Shown: positions 1-7,162 of the stretch, one piece after another
Layout: each line of letters begins with the position of its first letter
Numbering within the stretch: position 1 is the first letter of the stretch
Source of the DNA: CAVCAD01 sp036653735
Lineage (GTDB): Bacteria > Bacillota_I > Bacilli_A > RF39 > UBA660
Length of the DNA stretch: 13,199 nucleotides
NCBI GenBank assembly: GCA_036653735.1
Contig: JAVVTI010000025.1
Location: 1 to 13,199 of the forward strand
Direction: 5' to 3'
Position numbers and translations under genes: made by a program
The notes under the pieces: model-generated
The model's input: only the letters and a program-made list of their open reading frames with translations
What the model was told of the DNA's origin: nothing
The model's database searches: none

Positions 1-709
1 TAAATGAAGCACCTTCTCCTATTTTAATTTCTTTAACTAAAGTACTTTCATTTTTACCATCAACAGTTCCACCATGAACATTAAATGTTATCTTTACACT
101 TTTCTTTTCATAAAAATCAAGATTACATATTAAAGGTGAAGCAGTAATAGATGCTAATAATTCATTATTCTCATAAGAAACAGATCCTCCAATGCAAAGA
201 CTTTTTAATTCATAATTACCAGTTGGTATTTTATTTGCTAGTTCTCCATTAACCTTAATAGAGTTTATCTGCACATCACTTTCATCATAAAATACATAGG
301 GATTTGCTTTAGTACCACTTCCCTTTACATTTGTATTTTTTTTAATATAAACACTCTCTTTTGCATATGAAGCTACATCTTTTCCTTTAGTACTTAATTT
401 ACCATCAGAATTAATATAAGAAACTTCATTAGAAATTATATTACTTAGTAATGATTCCTGAGCATTAAATAAATAAGAAGTATCATAAAGACCTGTAACT
501 TTTAAAGTTTTATCATATTCTTCTTTAGATATTAATCCTGTACTTTCATCTAAATATTTATCTCTATTAAGAATAGTACTATAATATTTTTTTAGTGCAT
601 TATTACTTTCATTATAAGAAACAGAAGTTGCAGCATTAATATTTATACACACGAAAAAAGATAATATAATAAATAATAAGGGTGCAATAAATATTTGTAA
701 TCTTTTCAT
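1..709 (-). CDS. Exported surface protein with signal peptide, N-terminal 236 residues (partial, runs off left edge)
   Basis: This frame has no stop from the ATG at 709 to the window edge. Residues 1-26 look like a Sec signal peptide: basic MKR, a hydrophobic core (about residues 5-22), then a small-residue stretch NINAA suited to signal peptidase I; no lipobox is seen. The mature part is polar and rich in Ser, Lys and Asn. It has the motif GSGTKANPY (residues 130-138), a type I associate with Bacillota surface proteins. From about residue 207 it reads like the start of an InlB-B / Listeria-Bacteroides repeat (ITFNVHGGTVDGK). The start is supported by GGTGAAG just upstream; another ATG at 720 meets TGA after four codons. 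Its stop is outside the window, so length and any cell-wall anchor are unknown. It follows uvrB by 38 nt but has its own promoter. The role is probably extracellular; the exact function is not recognised. Confidence 0.8.
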   Translation of the reverse strand, partial: MKRLQIFIAPLLFIILSFFVCININAATSVSYNESNNALKKYYSTILNRDKYLDESTGLISKEEYDKTLKVTGLYDTSYLFNAQESLLSNIISNEVSYINSDGKLSTKGKDVASYAKESVYIKKNTNVKGSGTKANPYVFYDESDVQINSIKVNGELANKIPTGNYELKSLCIGGSVSYENNELLASITASPLICNLDFYEKKSVKITFNVHGGTVDGKNESTLVKEIKIGEGASF

Positions 710-726
710 ATCTTCACCATAATTAA

Positions 727-755
727 ATTATAAACCAAACTTCATCATTATTCAA
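727..755 (-). promoter_or_regulatory. Sigma-A type promoter of the surface-protein gene, -35 inside the end of uvrB
   Basis: On the minus strand, TTGAAT (750-755) is followed after 17 nt by a perfect TATAAT (727-732). The -35 overlaps the last codon and stop of uvrB. The predicted start near 720 gives a leader of only about 11 nt before the ATG at 709. No terminator hairpin separates uvrB from this gene, so read-through from uvrB is also possible. Confidence 0.6.
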
Positions 756-2697
756 GACTTATTTCAAACATTGCATCTCTTAATTCCATAGCTCTTTCAA
801 AGTCTAAATCTTTAGCAGCTTTTCTCATTTCAACTTCAATCTTCTTAATAACATTTTCTTTTTCTTTTTTAGACATCTTCTTATTATCCTGAACTTTTAT
901 ATCTTCTTTAGAACTTACTACATCCCTTATATCTTTAATTATAGTAGTAGGTATTATATTATTACTTTCATTATAAGATGTTTGTATAATCCTTCTTCTA
1001 TCAGTTTCTTCTATAGCACCCTTCATAGCATCACTATATGTATCTGCATACATAATAACTTTACCACTAGAATTACGAGCAGCTCTACCTATAGTTTGTA
1101 TAAGACTTCTTTTACTTCTTAAAAAACCTTGTTTATCCGCATCAAATATAGCTATTAAAGATACCTCTGGTATATCTATACCTTCTCTAAGTAAATTAAT
1201 TCCTACTATTACATCTATTTTACCTAGTCTTAAGTTTCTAATTATATTAAGACGCTCTAAAGTTTTAATCTCACTATGTAGATATGCTACATTAATACCC
1301 ATTTCTTTAAGATAACTACTTAGTTCTTCACTCATTCTTATAGTAAGTGTTGTTATTAAAACTCTTTCATTTCTAGATATTCTCTGTCTTATTTCATAAA
1401 TAATATCATCTATTTGATTCTTACTAGTTCTTATTTCTATAATAGGATCTATTAATCCAGTAGGTCTTATTATTTGTTCTATACATTTATTATGAACTAA
1501 ATCTAATTCATAATCACCAGGAGTAGCTGAAACATATATAACCTGATTAATCTTTTTTTCAAACTCCTCAAAAGTAAGAGGTCTATTATCAAGAGCACTA
1601 GGTAAACGAAAACCATAGTCTACTAAGGTTTGCTTTCTTTGTCTATCTCCATTATACATAGCATGAACCTGAGGTAAAGTAACATGACTTTCATCTATTA
1701 CAAGTAAATAATCTTTATCAAAAAAATCCATTAATGTACAAGGAGTACTTCCTTCATCCCTTAAAGATAAATGTCTAGAATAATTCTCTATTCCATGACA
1801 AAACCCAGTTTCTTTAAGCATCTCAATATCATACATACATCTTTCTTTAATACGCTGTGCCTCAAGTAACTTACCTTCTTTATTAAGTACTTCTAAACGT
1901 TCTTTTAATTCTTTCTCTATTCTTACAATAGCTTCTTTTAACTTAACATCACTAGTTACAAAGTGAGAAGCAGGTAAAATAAGTATACTCTTCTTATTAT
2001 TAAGTACTACCCCAGTAAGAGAATCAAATTCTACTATTTTCTCAACTGTATCATCAAACATTTCTATTCTATATCCAGTTTTCCTATCAGCTACAGGAAT
2101 TACTTCAATTACATCACCCTTAACTCTAAATGTACCTCTTTTAAAATCTACTACACTTCTTTCATAAAGCATACCTACAAGTTTTTCAAGAATAATATTT
2201 CTTTTTATTTTATCATTAACACTTATTAATAGTGTTTTATCTCTATAATCTTCTTTTTCACCTATATTATATATACATGAAACACTAGAAACTACTATAG
2301 TATCTCTTCTTGTTAAAAGAGCACTTGTAGCACTATGTCTTAGTTCATCAATTTCATCATTAATAGATGAATCTTTTTCTATATATAAATCTTTAGATGG
2401 AACATATGCCTCAGGCTGATAATAATCATAATATGATACAAAGTACTCTACTCTGTTTTCAGGAAAAAGTTCTTTAAATTCTGCATATAATTGACCAGCT
2501 AAAGTTTTATTATGAGCTAAAACAAGTGTAGGTTTTTGTGTTCTTTCTATAACATTTGCTATAGTAAAAGTTTTACCTGAACCCGTAACTCCAAGTAAAA
2601 CCTGCTGCTTTTTACCTTCCTCTAAACCTTTAACTGCTTCATCAATTGCTTTAGGTTGATCACCAGCAGGTTTATACTTAGTTACTAATTTAAACAT
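748..2697 (-). CDS. uvrB: Excinuclease ABC subunit B (UvrB)
   Basis: Damage-verification helicase of bacterial nucleotide excision repair. It is loaded by UvrA, opens the damaged DNA and recruits UvrC through its C-terminal UVR domain. The 649 residues match the usual family length of about 660. In order: Walker A GVTGSGKT (36-43); the tyrosine-rich beta-hairpin that inserts between strands (about 88-108, with YYDYYQPEAYVP); the DEAD-type motif VIDESH (333-338); RPTGLIDP (411-418); LLREGIDIPE (502-511); helicase motif VI QTIGRAARN (534-542); and a C-terminal UVR motif (about 614-648). The ATG at 2697 is preferred over one 14 codons upstream because AGGAGG (2702-2707) lies immediately before it and matches the UvrB N-terminus. 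No uvrA or uvrC lies in the window. A palindrome in its leader may regulate it. Confidence 0.98.
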   Translation of the reverse strand: MFKLVTKYKPAGDQPKAIDEAVKGLEEGKKQQVLLGVTGSGKTFTIANVIERTQKPTLVLAHNKTLAGQLYAEFKELFPENRVEYFVSYYDYYQPEAYVPSKDLYIEKDSSINDEIDELRHSATSALLTRRDTIVVSSVSCIYNIGEKEDYRDKTLLISVNDKIKRNIILEKLVGMLYERSVVDFKRGTFRVKGDVIEVIPVADRKTGYRIEMFDDTVEKIVEFDSLTGVVLNNKKSILILPASHFVTSDVKLKEAIVRIEKELKERLEVLNKEGKLLEAQRIKERCMYDIEMLKETGFCHGIENYSRHLSLRDEGSTPCTLMDFFDKDYLLVIDESHVTLPQVHAMYNGDRQRKQTLVDYGFRLPSALDNRPLTFEEFEKKINQVIYVSATPGDYELDLVHNKCIEQIIRPTGLIDPIIEIRTSKNQIDDIIYEIRQRISRNERVLITTLTIRMSEELSSYLKEMGINVAYLHSEIKTLERLNIIRNLRLGKIDVIVGINLLREGIDIPEVSLIAIFDADKQGFLRSKRSLIQTIGRAARNSSGKVIMYADTYSDAMKGAIEETDRRRIIQTSYNESNNIIPTTIIKDIRDVVSSKEDIKVQDNKKMSKKEKENVIKKIEVEMRKAAKDLDFERAMELRDAMFEISLE

Positions 2698-2720
2698 ACA
2701 TCCTCCTTTATTATTGATAC

Positions 2721-2753
2721 TATTAAGTAAGAAATTCATATACTTACTTAATA
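2721..2753. repeat. 11-bp perfect inverted repeat in the uvrB leader
   Basis: TATTAAGTAAG (2721-2731) and CTTACTTAATA (2743-2753) are perfect reverse complements separated by 11 nt. The repeat ends about 14 nt upstream of the uvrB Shine-Dalgarno sequence. It could be an operator for a dimeric repressor, or a leader hairpin affecting ribosome access. It does not resemble the Gram-positive LexA box (GAAC-N4-GTTC), so calling it an SOS operator would be speculation. Confidence 0.6.
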
Positions 2754-2810
2754 TAATGTATATACTAATTATTAATAACTTACATAATAGTAATACTTTC
2801 TTAGTATATT

Positions 2811-2840
2811 ATTATCAATTTTAAATTTTATATAAGTAAA
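2811..2840 (-). promoter_or_regulatory. Possible uvrB promoter (weak call)
   Basis: In the 245-nt gap between uvrB and the ASCH gene the minus strand has TTTACT (2835-2840), an 18-nt spacer and GATAAT (2811-2816). The whole gap is extremely A+T-rich and other pairs exist, for example TTATTA-17-TATATT nearer the gene, so the choice is uncertain. The rest of the gap holds only an AT-only imperfect inverted repeat (2895-2923) and no recognisable gene. Confidence 0.3.
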
Positions 2841-2942
2841 CATCTTTCATATGCAAAATTAATGTCTATATAAACTATTATTTTCATTATTACTATAATT
2901 CATATAAATCTTTATATAATTATTATTTCTTTTTACATTTCA

Positions 2943-3824
2943 TTACATAATTTTCAAGCATTTCTCACAATGTCTAAAAAATTCATCTACTGAAATACCA
3001 TATTTAGGTTTACTATATTCTCTTATAACTAAGTTATTTATATTAAAATTCTTATTAAGTTCCTTAGAAGAAAACTTTTGTCTAACATCAATAAGCAAAT
3101 CATCTATATTACTATATTTATGTATTCCTATATATTCTTTCCAAGCATGTTCAAACCAGTAGTAATTATTATCTTCTTCATATACTAAAAATGTATGCGA
3201 AGGACACACATTTAGAGAGTAATATATTATAAAATAAGTTTTAAATACATACCCACTATTTTTAAAATAAAATCTCTCTACTTCTGTTTGATCAAAACAT
3301 ACACCAACTTTATTATTAATAGTTTCTTTAGGTGAAGCAAGTAAATAAAGACTTGAGAATTTATCATTAATATTATATTGCTTCTTTTTGTTTTTATCCA
3401 TCCATCCATATTCAATATCATTCATCATTTCTAAGATTTCTTCTGGTTTATAATAATTCCAAAAACCAAGTTGTCCACTTGCTAATATTTCTTTTTTAAA
3501 TTTAGTAGCATCTTCTAATTTAAAAGCATAACCACTTCTATAAGGATTTTGATCATATACTAAATTATTCTTTTTAACTAATTCTCTTTCAAAATCCTTA
3601 GTAACTTTTATACAATTAGTAATATTTACCTTGCCTATTATTTTACCAGTAGGATAGTCTAAATTAAGAGATGAAAATCTATTTGCCTGTTTTTTATCTA
3701 TATTTTTACATGCATGAATAAGAACATCACCCCTATAATGTGTGTTCCAACTTCTTAGTTCATATTCCTTATATCCATTAATAATTAAAGAAGCCCAAGG
3801 CTGTCTTATACTTAATACTTTCAT
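2943..3824 (-). CDS. ASCH domain fused to a transglutaminase/papain-like domain
   Basis: Residues 1-125 are an ASCH domain, a PUA-like fold linked to RNA binding or nucleotide-related functions. The hallmark N-terminus SIRQPWASLI with INGYKEYELRSW is present (residues 5-26). Residues of about 127-293 look like a small cysteine-protease/transglutaminase-like domain common in Bacillota. It has candidate nucleophile Cys176 in GVCFDQTEVER, candidate His210 in CPSHTFLVYE, and a further conserved-looking block YYWFEHAWKEY (221-231). No signal peptide or membrane segment is seen, so it is probably cytoplasmic. The start lies 11 nt after the pspC stop with only a weak AAAGAA upstream, which suggests translation coupled to pspC. 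The substrate is unknown. The domain calls are fairly secure; the catalytic assignment is by motif only. Confidence 0.75.
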   Translation of the reverse strand: MKVLSIRQPWASLIINGYKEYELRSWNTHYRGDVLIHACKNIDKKQANRFSSLNLDYPTGKIIGKVNITNCIKVTKDFERELVKKNNLVYDQNPYRSGYAFKLEDATKFKKEILASGQLGFWNYYKPEEILEMMNDIEYGWMDKNKKKQYNINDKFSSLYLLASPKETINNKVGVCFDQTEVERFYFKNSGYVFKTYFIIYYSLNVCPSHTFLVYEEDNNYYWFEHAWKEYIGIHKYSNIDDLLIDVRQKFSSKELNKNFNINNLVIREYSKPKYGISVDEFFRHCEKCLKIM

Positions 3825-3835
3825 AAATTTCTTTA

Positions 3836-4021
3836 TTAATAGCTTTTAGGTATAATTAACAAACATAGAAGATATGCTATTATTCCACTTCCACCTAAAG
3901 CACAAAATAAAATCCATCCTATTCTAACAATAGTAGGATCAATATTAAAATAATTAGCTATTCCCCCACAAATACCAGCAAGTATTTTATTATTATTATC
4001 TCTTGTTAATTTCTTTTTCAT
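3836..4021 (-). CDS. Small PspC-domain membrane protein
   Basis: This 61-residue protein is almost entirely one PspC domain. It has the basic N-terminus KKKLTR, the typical ILAGICGGIANYFNIDPTIVR segment (split here as ILAGICGGIANYF, residues 13-25, and NIDPTIVR, 26-33) and a hydrophobic membrane segment (about 35-58) ending in IIPKSY. In enterobacteria PspC is part of the phage-shock envelope stress response. Small stand-alone PspC proteins are common in Bacillota, usually without a proven role. The start is preceded by AAAGGA about 10 nt upstream. It is the first gene of a two-gene unit with the ASCH protein and is divergent from the ZIP transporter across a 113-nt gap. No clear promoter was found. 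Confidence 0.9.
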   Translation of the reverse strand: MKKKLTRDNNNKILAGICGGIANYFNIDPTIVRIGWILFCALGGSGIIAYLLCLLIIPKSY

Positions 4022-4134
4022 TCTTATTTTTCCTTTCTCTATATATTATTTTATCATAGTTTTTAATATGAATCACTAATTTATTTAACTAACACTTTTA
4101 CATCTTATTCATAATATAAGAATAAAGGAGGCAT

Positions 4135-4923
4135 ATGTATTATTTTTCAACATTAAATCATGTTACGCAAGGTTTTATTGCATGTTTATTTACTTATAGT
4201 ATTACTGCTTTAGGCGCAGCTTTAGTATTTTTCTTTAAGAAAGTAAATAAAAATGCAATGGATGCAATGCTTGGATTTGCAGCAGGTGTTATGATAGCAG
4301 CATCTTTTTTCTCTTTATTATCTCCGTCTATAATAATGGCAGAAAATTTAAAAATGATTCCCTGGTTAGTTGTATCTTCTGGCTTTATATGTGGTGGTTT
4401 ACTTTTATTTATTAGTGATAAGTTATTTGATAAAATTAAACTAAAAAATAACAATAAAAGTTTTAAAAGAGTATTTATGTTAGTTAGTTCTATATCCATA
4501 CATAATATACCAGAAGGAATGGCTGTAGGAATTGCATTTGGTAGTATAGCATATGGTCTAGATGGAGCTACTTTAGCATCTGCTTGTATGTTAGCACTTG
4601 GTATAGGACTACAAAATTTTCCAGAAGGCACAGCAGTAAGTGTTCCCTTATTAAGAGAAGGATACTCTAAGAAAAAAGCGTTTTTTTATGGTCAACTAAG
4701 TGGTATAGTAGAACCAGTAGCAGGAATAATAGGCGCACTATTAGTTCTTAAGATAAGATACTTATTACCATTTTTATTAGCTTTCGCAGCAGGTGCTATG
4801 ATATATGTAGTAGTTCAGGAACTTATTCCTGAAAGTCAAACTAATAAAAAAAAGAACCTAATGGCTCTTTTCACCCTAATAGGCTTTTCTCTTATGATGA
4901 TTCTTGATGTAGCTTTAGGATAA
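4135..4923 (+). CDS. ZIP family divalent metal transporter (GufA/ZupT type)
   Basis: A 262-residue inner-membrane permease with about eight hydrophobic segments. The two metal-binding signatures of the GufA/ZupT branch are present: SIHNIPEGMAVG (121-132) and LQNFPEGTAVSVPLLREGY (159-177). Supporting acidic residues are Glu193 in IVEPVAG and QELIPE (228-233). A short lysine-rich loop (about 98-112) separates the third and fourth segments. It probably imports zinc or another divalent ion; specificity cannot be read from the sequence. AAAGGAGG (4124-4131) ends only 3 nt before the ATG, a tight but workable spacing, and there is no nearby alternative Met. Its stop abuts the tex stop with no gap, so its transcript must end inside tex. 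Confidence 0.92.
   Translation: MYYFSTLNHVTQGFIACLFTYSITALGAALVFFFKKVNKNAMDAMLGFAAGVMIAASFFSLLSPSIIMAENLKMIPWLVVSSGFICGGLLLFISDKLFDKIKLKNNNKSFKRVFMLVSSISIHNIPEGMAVGIAFGSIAYGLDGATLASACMLALGIGLQNFPEGTAVSVPLLREGYSKKKAFFYGQLSGIVEPVAGIIGALLVLKIRYLLPFLLAFAAGAMIYVVVQELIPESQTNKKKNLMALFTLIGFSLMMILDVALG
4846..4871 (-). terminator. Rho-independent terminator of tex, nested in the 3' coding end of the ZIP gene
   Basis: On the minus strand, AAAAGAGCC, loop ATTA, GGTTCTTTT forms a 9-bp stem (one G-U pair), followed by four more T residues to complete an eight-T run. The stem is 4850-4871 and the tail 4846-4849. On the plus strand the G-U pair becomes an A-C mismatch and there is no U tract, so the structure is oriented for the tex transcript. 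It lies about 50 nt past the tex stop. Confidence 0.75.
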
Positions 4924-7050
4924 TTATTTACTTAGTAAAGAAAGATTAACTCTTTCTTTTTCTTTATCAATATTATCTACATAGGCTTTTATTATATCCC
5001 CTAAATTTAGTACTTCACTAGGATGTTTAATATATTCTTTACTCATTTTTGATATATGTACTAGAGCATCATCATGTAGTCCTATATCTATAAAAGCTCC
5101 AAATGATGTTACATTTCTAACTGTTCCTTCTATTTCCATACCTTCTTTTAAATCATCAATAGTAAGAATATTACTTTTTAATGTTACAGTAGGTATATCA
5201 CTTCTAGGATCAATTATTCCATCACATAGGTTTTCTTTTATATAGTTTTCTTTATCTATAGATATATTATATATAGAAAAATCTACATTCAATAGAAGTT
5301 CTTTTATAAAAGGAGTACCTATTAAATCAACTGAAATATCATTATCATTAAGTATTTTATAAGTAAGTTCATAGTCCTCTGGATGTATATTAGTTTTATC
5401 TAGTGGATTATTTCCATCTATTATTCTAAGAAATCCCGCTGCTTGAGTATATACTTTCTGATCTATATTCTTAATCTTTAATAATTCTTCTCTACTCATT
5501 ATCTTACCATGTTTTAATTTATACTCAGATATAGCCTTTATTACTTTATTATTTATTCCTGATACATAAGATAGAAGTTTTTCACTAGCATTATTAATAT
5601 TAACTCCTACTTTATTTACTATCTTTGATGTAACAAATGATAACTCTTCTTCTAGTTCTTTTTGTTTTATATCATGCTGATAAAGCCCTACTCCTATTGA
5701 ACAAGGATCTATCTTAACAAGCTCTGATAATGCATCTTGAAGTCTTCTTGCAATTGATACAGCACTTCTTTGTTCAACTGAGAAGTCTGGAAATTCTTTT
5801 TTAGCTATAGCACTTGCAGAGTAAACAGAAGCTCCTGCTTCACTTACTATAATATATTTAATACTTAAATTATTTTCAGCTATTAAAGAAGAAATAAACT
5901 TCTCACTTTCTCTAGATGCTGTACCATTACCTATAGCTATTATTTTAACATTATATTTATTTATTAAATCTAATATAATCTTTTTAGATTCTATTACCAT
6001 ATTCTTTGGTTCATGAGGATAAACCACACTTATTTCAAGGCATACTCCATTTTCACTTACTACTGCTAATTTACATCCTGTTCTAAAAGCTGGATCAAAA
6101 CCCATTACTACAGTTTCTTTAATAGGTGGTGTTAAAAGTAAATGTTCTAAGTTATTACCAAATTCTTTTATACCTTCTTCACTTGCCTTATCAAATAAAA
6201 ATGTTTTTATTTCCCTTTCTATAGATGGAAATATTAATCTTTTATAAGCATCTTCTATAAAAGATAAAAACATTTTTTTAAGTGGAAACTCCTTATTAGA
6301 AGTTATCTCTTTTATTAAATATAATATTATATTATTAGTATCAACACTTATTTTATATGTTATTATCTTACTTTTTTCAGCTCTAGATATAGCTAAAGTT
6401 CTATAACTTTTCATAAATTTAACTTTTTCTTTAAAATCATAATACATTTCATAAAGTTTTTTATCATCCACTGCTTGTTTCTTCTTAGTAGTAACAACAT
6501 ATCCATTATCATAAATAAATGCTTTAATCCATTTTCTATACTTAGCATTATCACTTATTTTATCTGCTATTATATATCCTGCATTAGTAAGAGCAAATTC
6601 TATAGTAGGAACATCCTTATTTAGGTATTTATTAGCTTCTGTTTCATCACATGTAAACTTCATTATCTCTTCTGCTAAGGGCTCTAAACCTAGTTTAATA
6701 GCCTCTGTTCCTTTTGTCTTCTTCTTTTCTTTATATGGTAAATATATATCCTCAAGTTCACTTAGTTTACTACATAACTCTATATCATAAGAAAGCTTCT
6801 CTGTAAGCATTCCTTTTTCATCTATTAGTTTCTTAATAGTTTCTTTCCTATCATTTAAATTTACATTATATTTATAAACACTCTCTATACTTCTAAGTTC
6901 ATCTTCATTTAAAGACCCAGTTACTTCTTTTCTATATCTAGCTATAAAAGGTATAGTAGATCCACTCTTAAGCATTTCTATTACACACTGTACAATATTA
7001 CTACTAATATTCATCTCTTTACTCATATTATTTATTACTTCATTATTCAT
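4924..7050 (-). CDS. tex: Tex family RNA-binding transcription accessory protein
   Basis: A full-length 708-residue Tex protein, a cytoplasmic nucleic-acid-binding factor related to eukaryotic Spt6. In order: helical N-terminal region with IPFIARYRKEVTG (33-45) and LEDIYLPYKEKKKTKG (99-114); YqgF/RNase H-like domain (about 313-440) with MGFDPAFRTGCKLAVV (316-331); helix-hairpin-helix region starting near GVGLYQHDIKQ (453-463); and a C-terminal S1 RNA-binding domain (about 635-706) with GTVRNVTSFGAFIDIGLHDD (642-661). The start is supported by AAGAGG about 9 nt upstream. It is transcribed alone, downstream of the prs terminator, and ends stop-to-stop against the ZIP gene. No clear promoter is seen in the 45 nt available. 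Nothing looks truncated. Confidence 0.97.
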   Translation of the reverse strand: MNNEVINNMSKEMNISSNIVQCVIEMLKSGSTIPFIARYRKEVTGSLNEDELRSIESVYKYNVNLNDRKETIKKLIDEKGMLTEKLSYDIELCSKLSELEDIYLPYKEKKKTKGTEAIKLGLEPLAEEIMKFTCDETEANKYLNKDVPTIEFALTNAGYIIADKISDNAKYRKWIKAFIYDNGYVVTTKKKQAVDDKKLYEMYYDFKEKVKFMKSYRTLAISRAEKSKIITYKISVDTNNIILYLIKEITSNKEFPLKKMFLSFIEDAYKRLIFPSIEREIKTFLFDKASEEGIKEFGNNLEHLLLTPPIKETVVMGFDPAFRTGCKLAVVSENGVCLEISVVYPHEPKNMVIESKKIILDLINKYNVKIIAIGNGTASRESEKFISSLIAENNLSIKYIIVSEAGASVYSASAIAKKEFPDFSVEQRSAVSIARRLQDALSELVKIDPCSIGVGLYQHDIKQKELEEELSFVTSKIVNKVGVNINNASEKLLSYVSGINNKVIKAISEYKLKHGKIMSREELLKIKNIDQKVYTQAAGFLRIIDGNNPLDKTNIHPEDYELTYKILNDNDISVDLIGTPFIKELLLNVDFSIYNISIDKENYIKENLCDGIIDPRSDIPTVTLKSNILTIDDLKEGMEIEGTVRNVTSFGAFIDIGLHDDALVHISKMSKEYIKHPSEVLNLGDIIKAYVDNIDKEKERVNLSLLSK
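4937..4965 (+). terminator. Probable terminator of the ZIP gene, nested in the 3' coding end of tex
   Basis: AAAGAAAGA (4937-4945), a 5-nt loop, then TCTTTCTTT (4951-4959) form a perfect 9-bp stem, followed by TTCTTT. It begins 14 nt after the ZIP stop and is oriented for the plus strand; the minus strand has no T tract after it. The stem has few G-C pairs, so strength is uncertain. Confidence 0.5.
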
Positions 7051-7095
7051 TTATTAATACCTCTTTCTTACTTTATTTATATATAAAAATTAATC

Positions 7096-7137
7096 AAAAA
7101 AACTATTTTTAGGTACATAACTAATAATAGTTTTTTT
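7096..7137 (-). terminator. Strong symmetrical rho-independent terminator downstream of prs
   Basis: AAAAAAACTATT (7096-7107) and AATAGTTTTTTT (7126-7137) pair perfectly over 12 bp. Beyond a 1x1 mismatch a further 4 bp (TTAG/CTAA) form, closed by an 8-nt loop. Seven T residues end the arm on either strand, so it could work both ways. It sits 26 nt past the prs stop and upstream of tex, so its main job is to end prs transcripts. Confidence 0.85.
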
Positions 7138-7162
7138 ATATTCATTAATTCTTAGTTTATTA

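Noticed and set aside
2698..2739. Upstream in-frame ATG giving uvrB 14 extra residues
   Set aside because: The extension covers the AGGAGG ribosome binding site of the ATG at 2697 and adds residues foreign to UvrB N-termini.
2895..2923. AT-only imperfect inverted repeat after the ASCH gene as its terminator
   Set aside because: The stem has no G-C pair apart from a bulge, and no T tract follows on the minus strand, so it is a poor terminator and may be chance.
4095..4134. TTTACA upstream of the ZIP gene as a -35 element
   Set aside because: No acceptable -10 lies 16-18 nt downstream that would leave the ribosome binding site inside the transcript; other pairs in the 113-nt divergent gap are no better.
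4194..4631. 145-codon open frame on the minus strand inside the ZIP gene
   Set aside because: It is antisense to a clear transporter gene, its translation resembles no family, and no ribosome binding site supports it. It is a shadow of the real frame.
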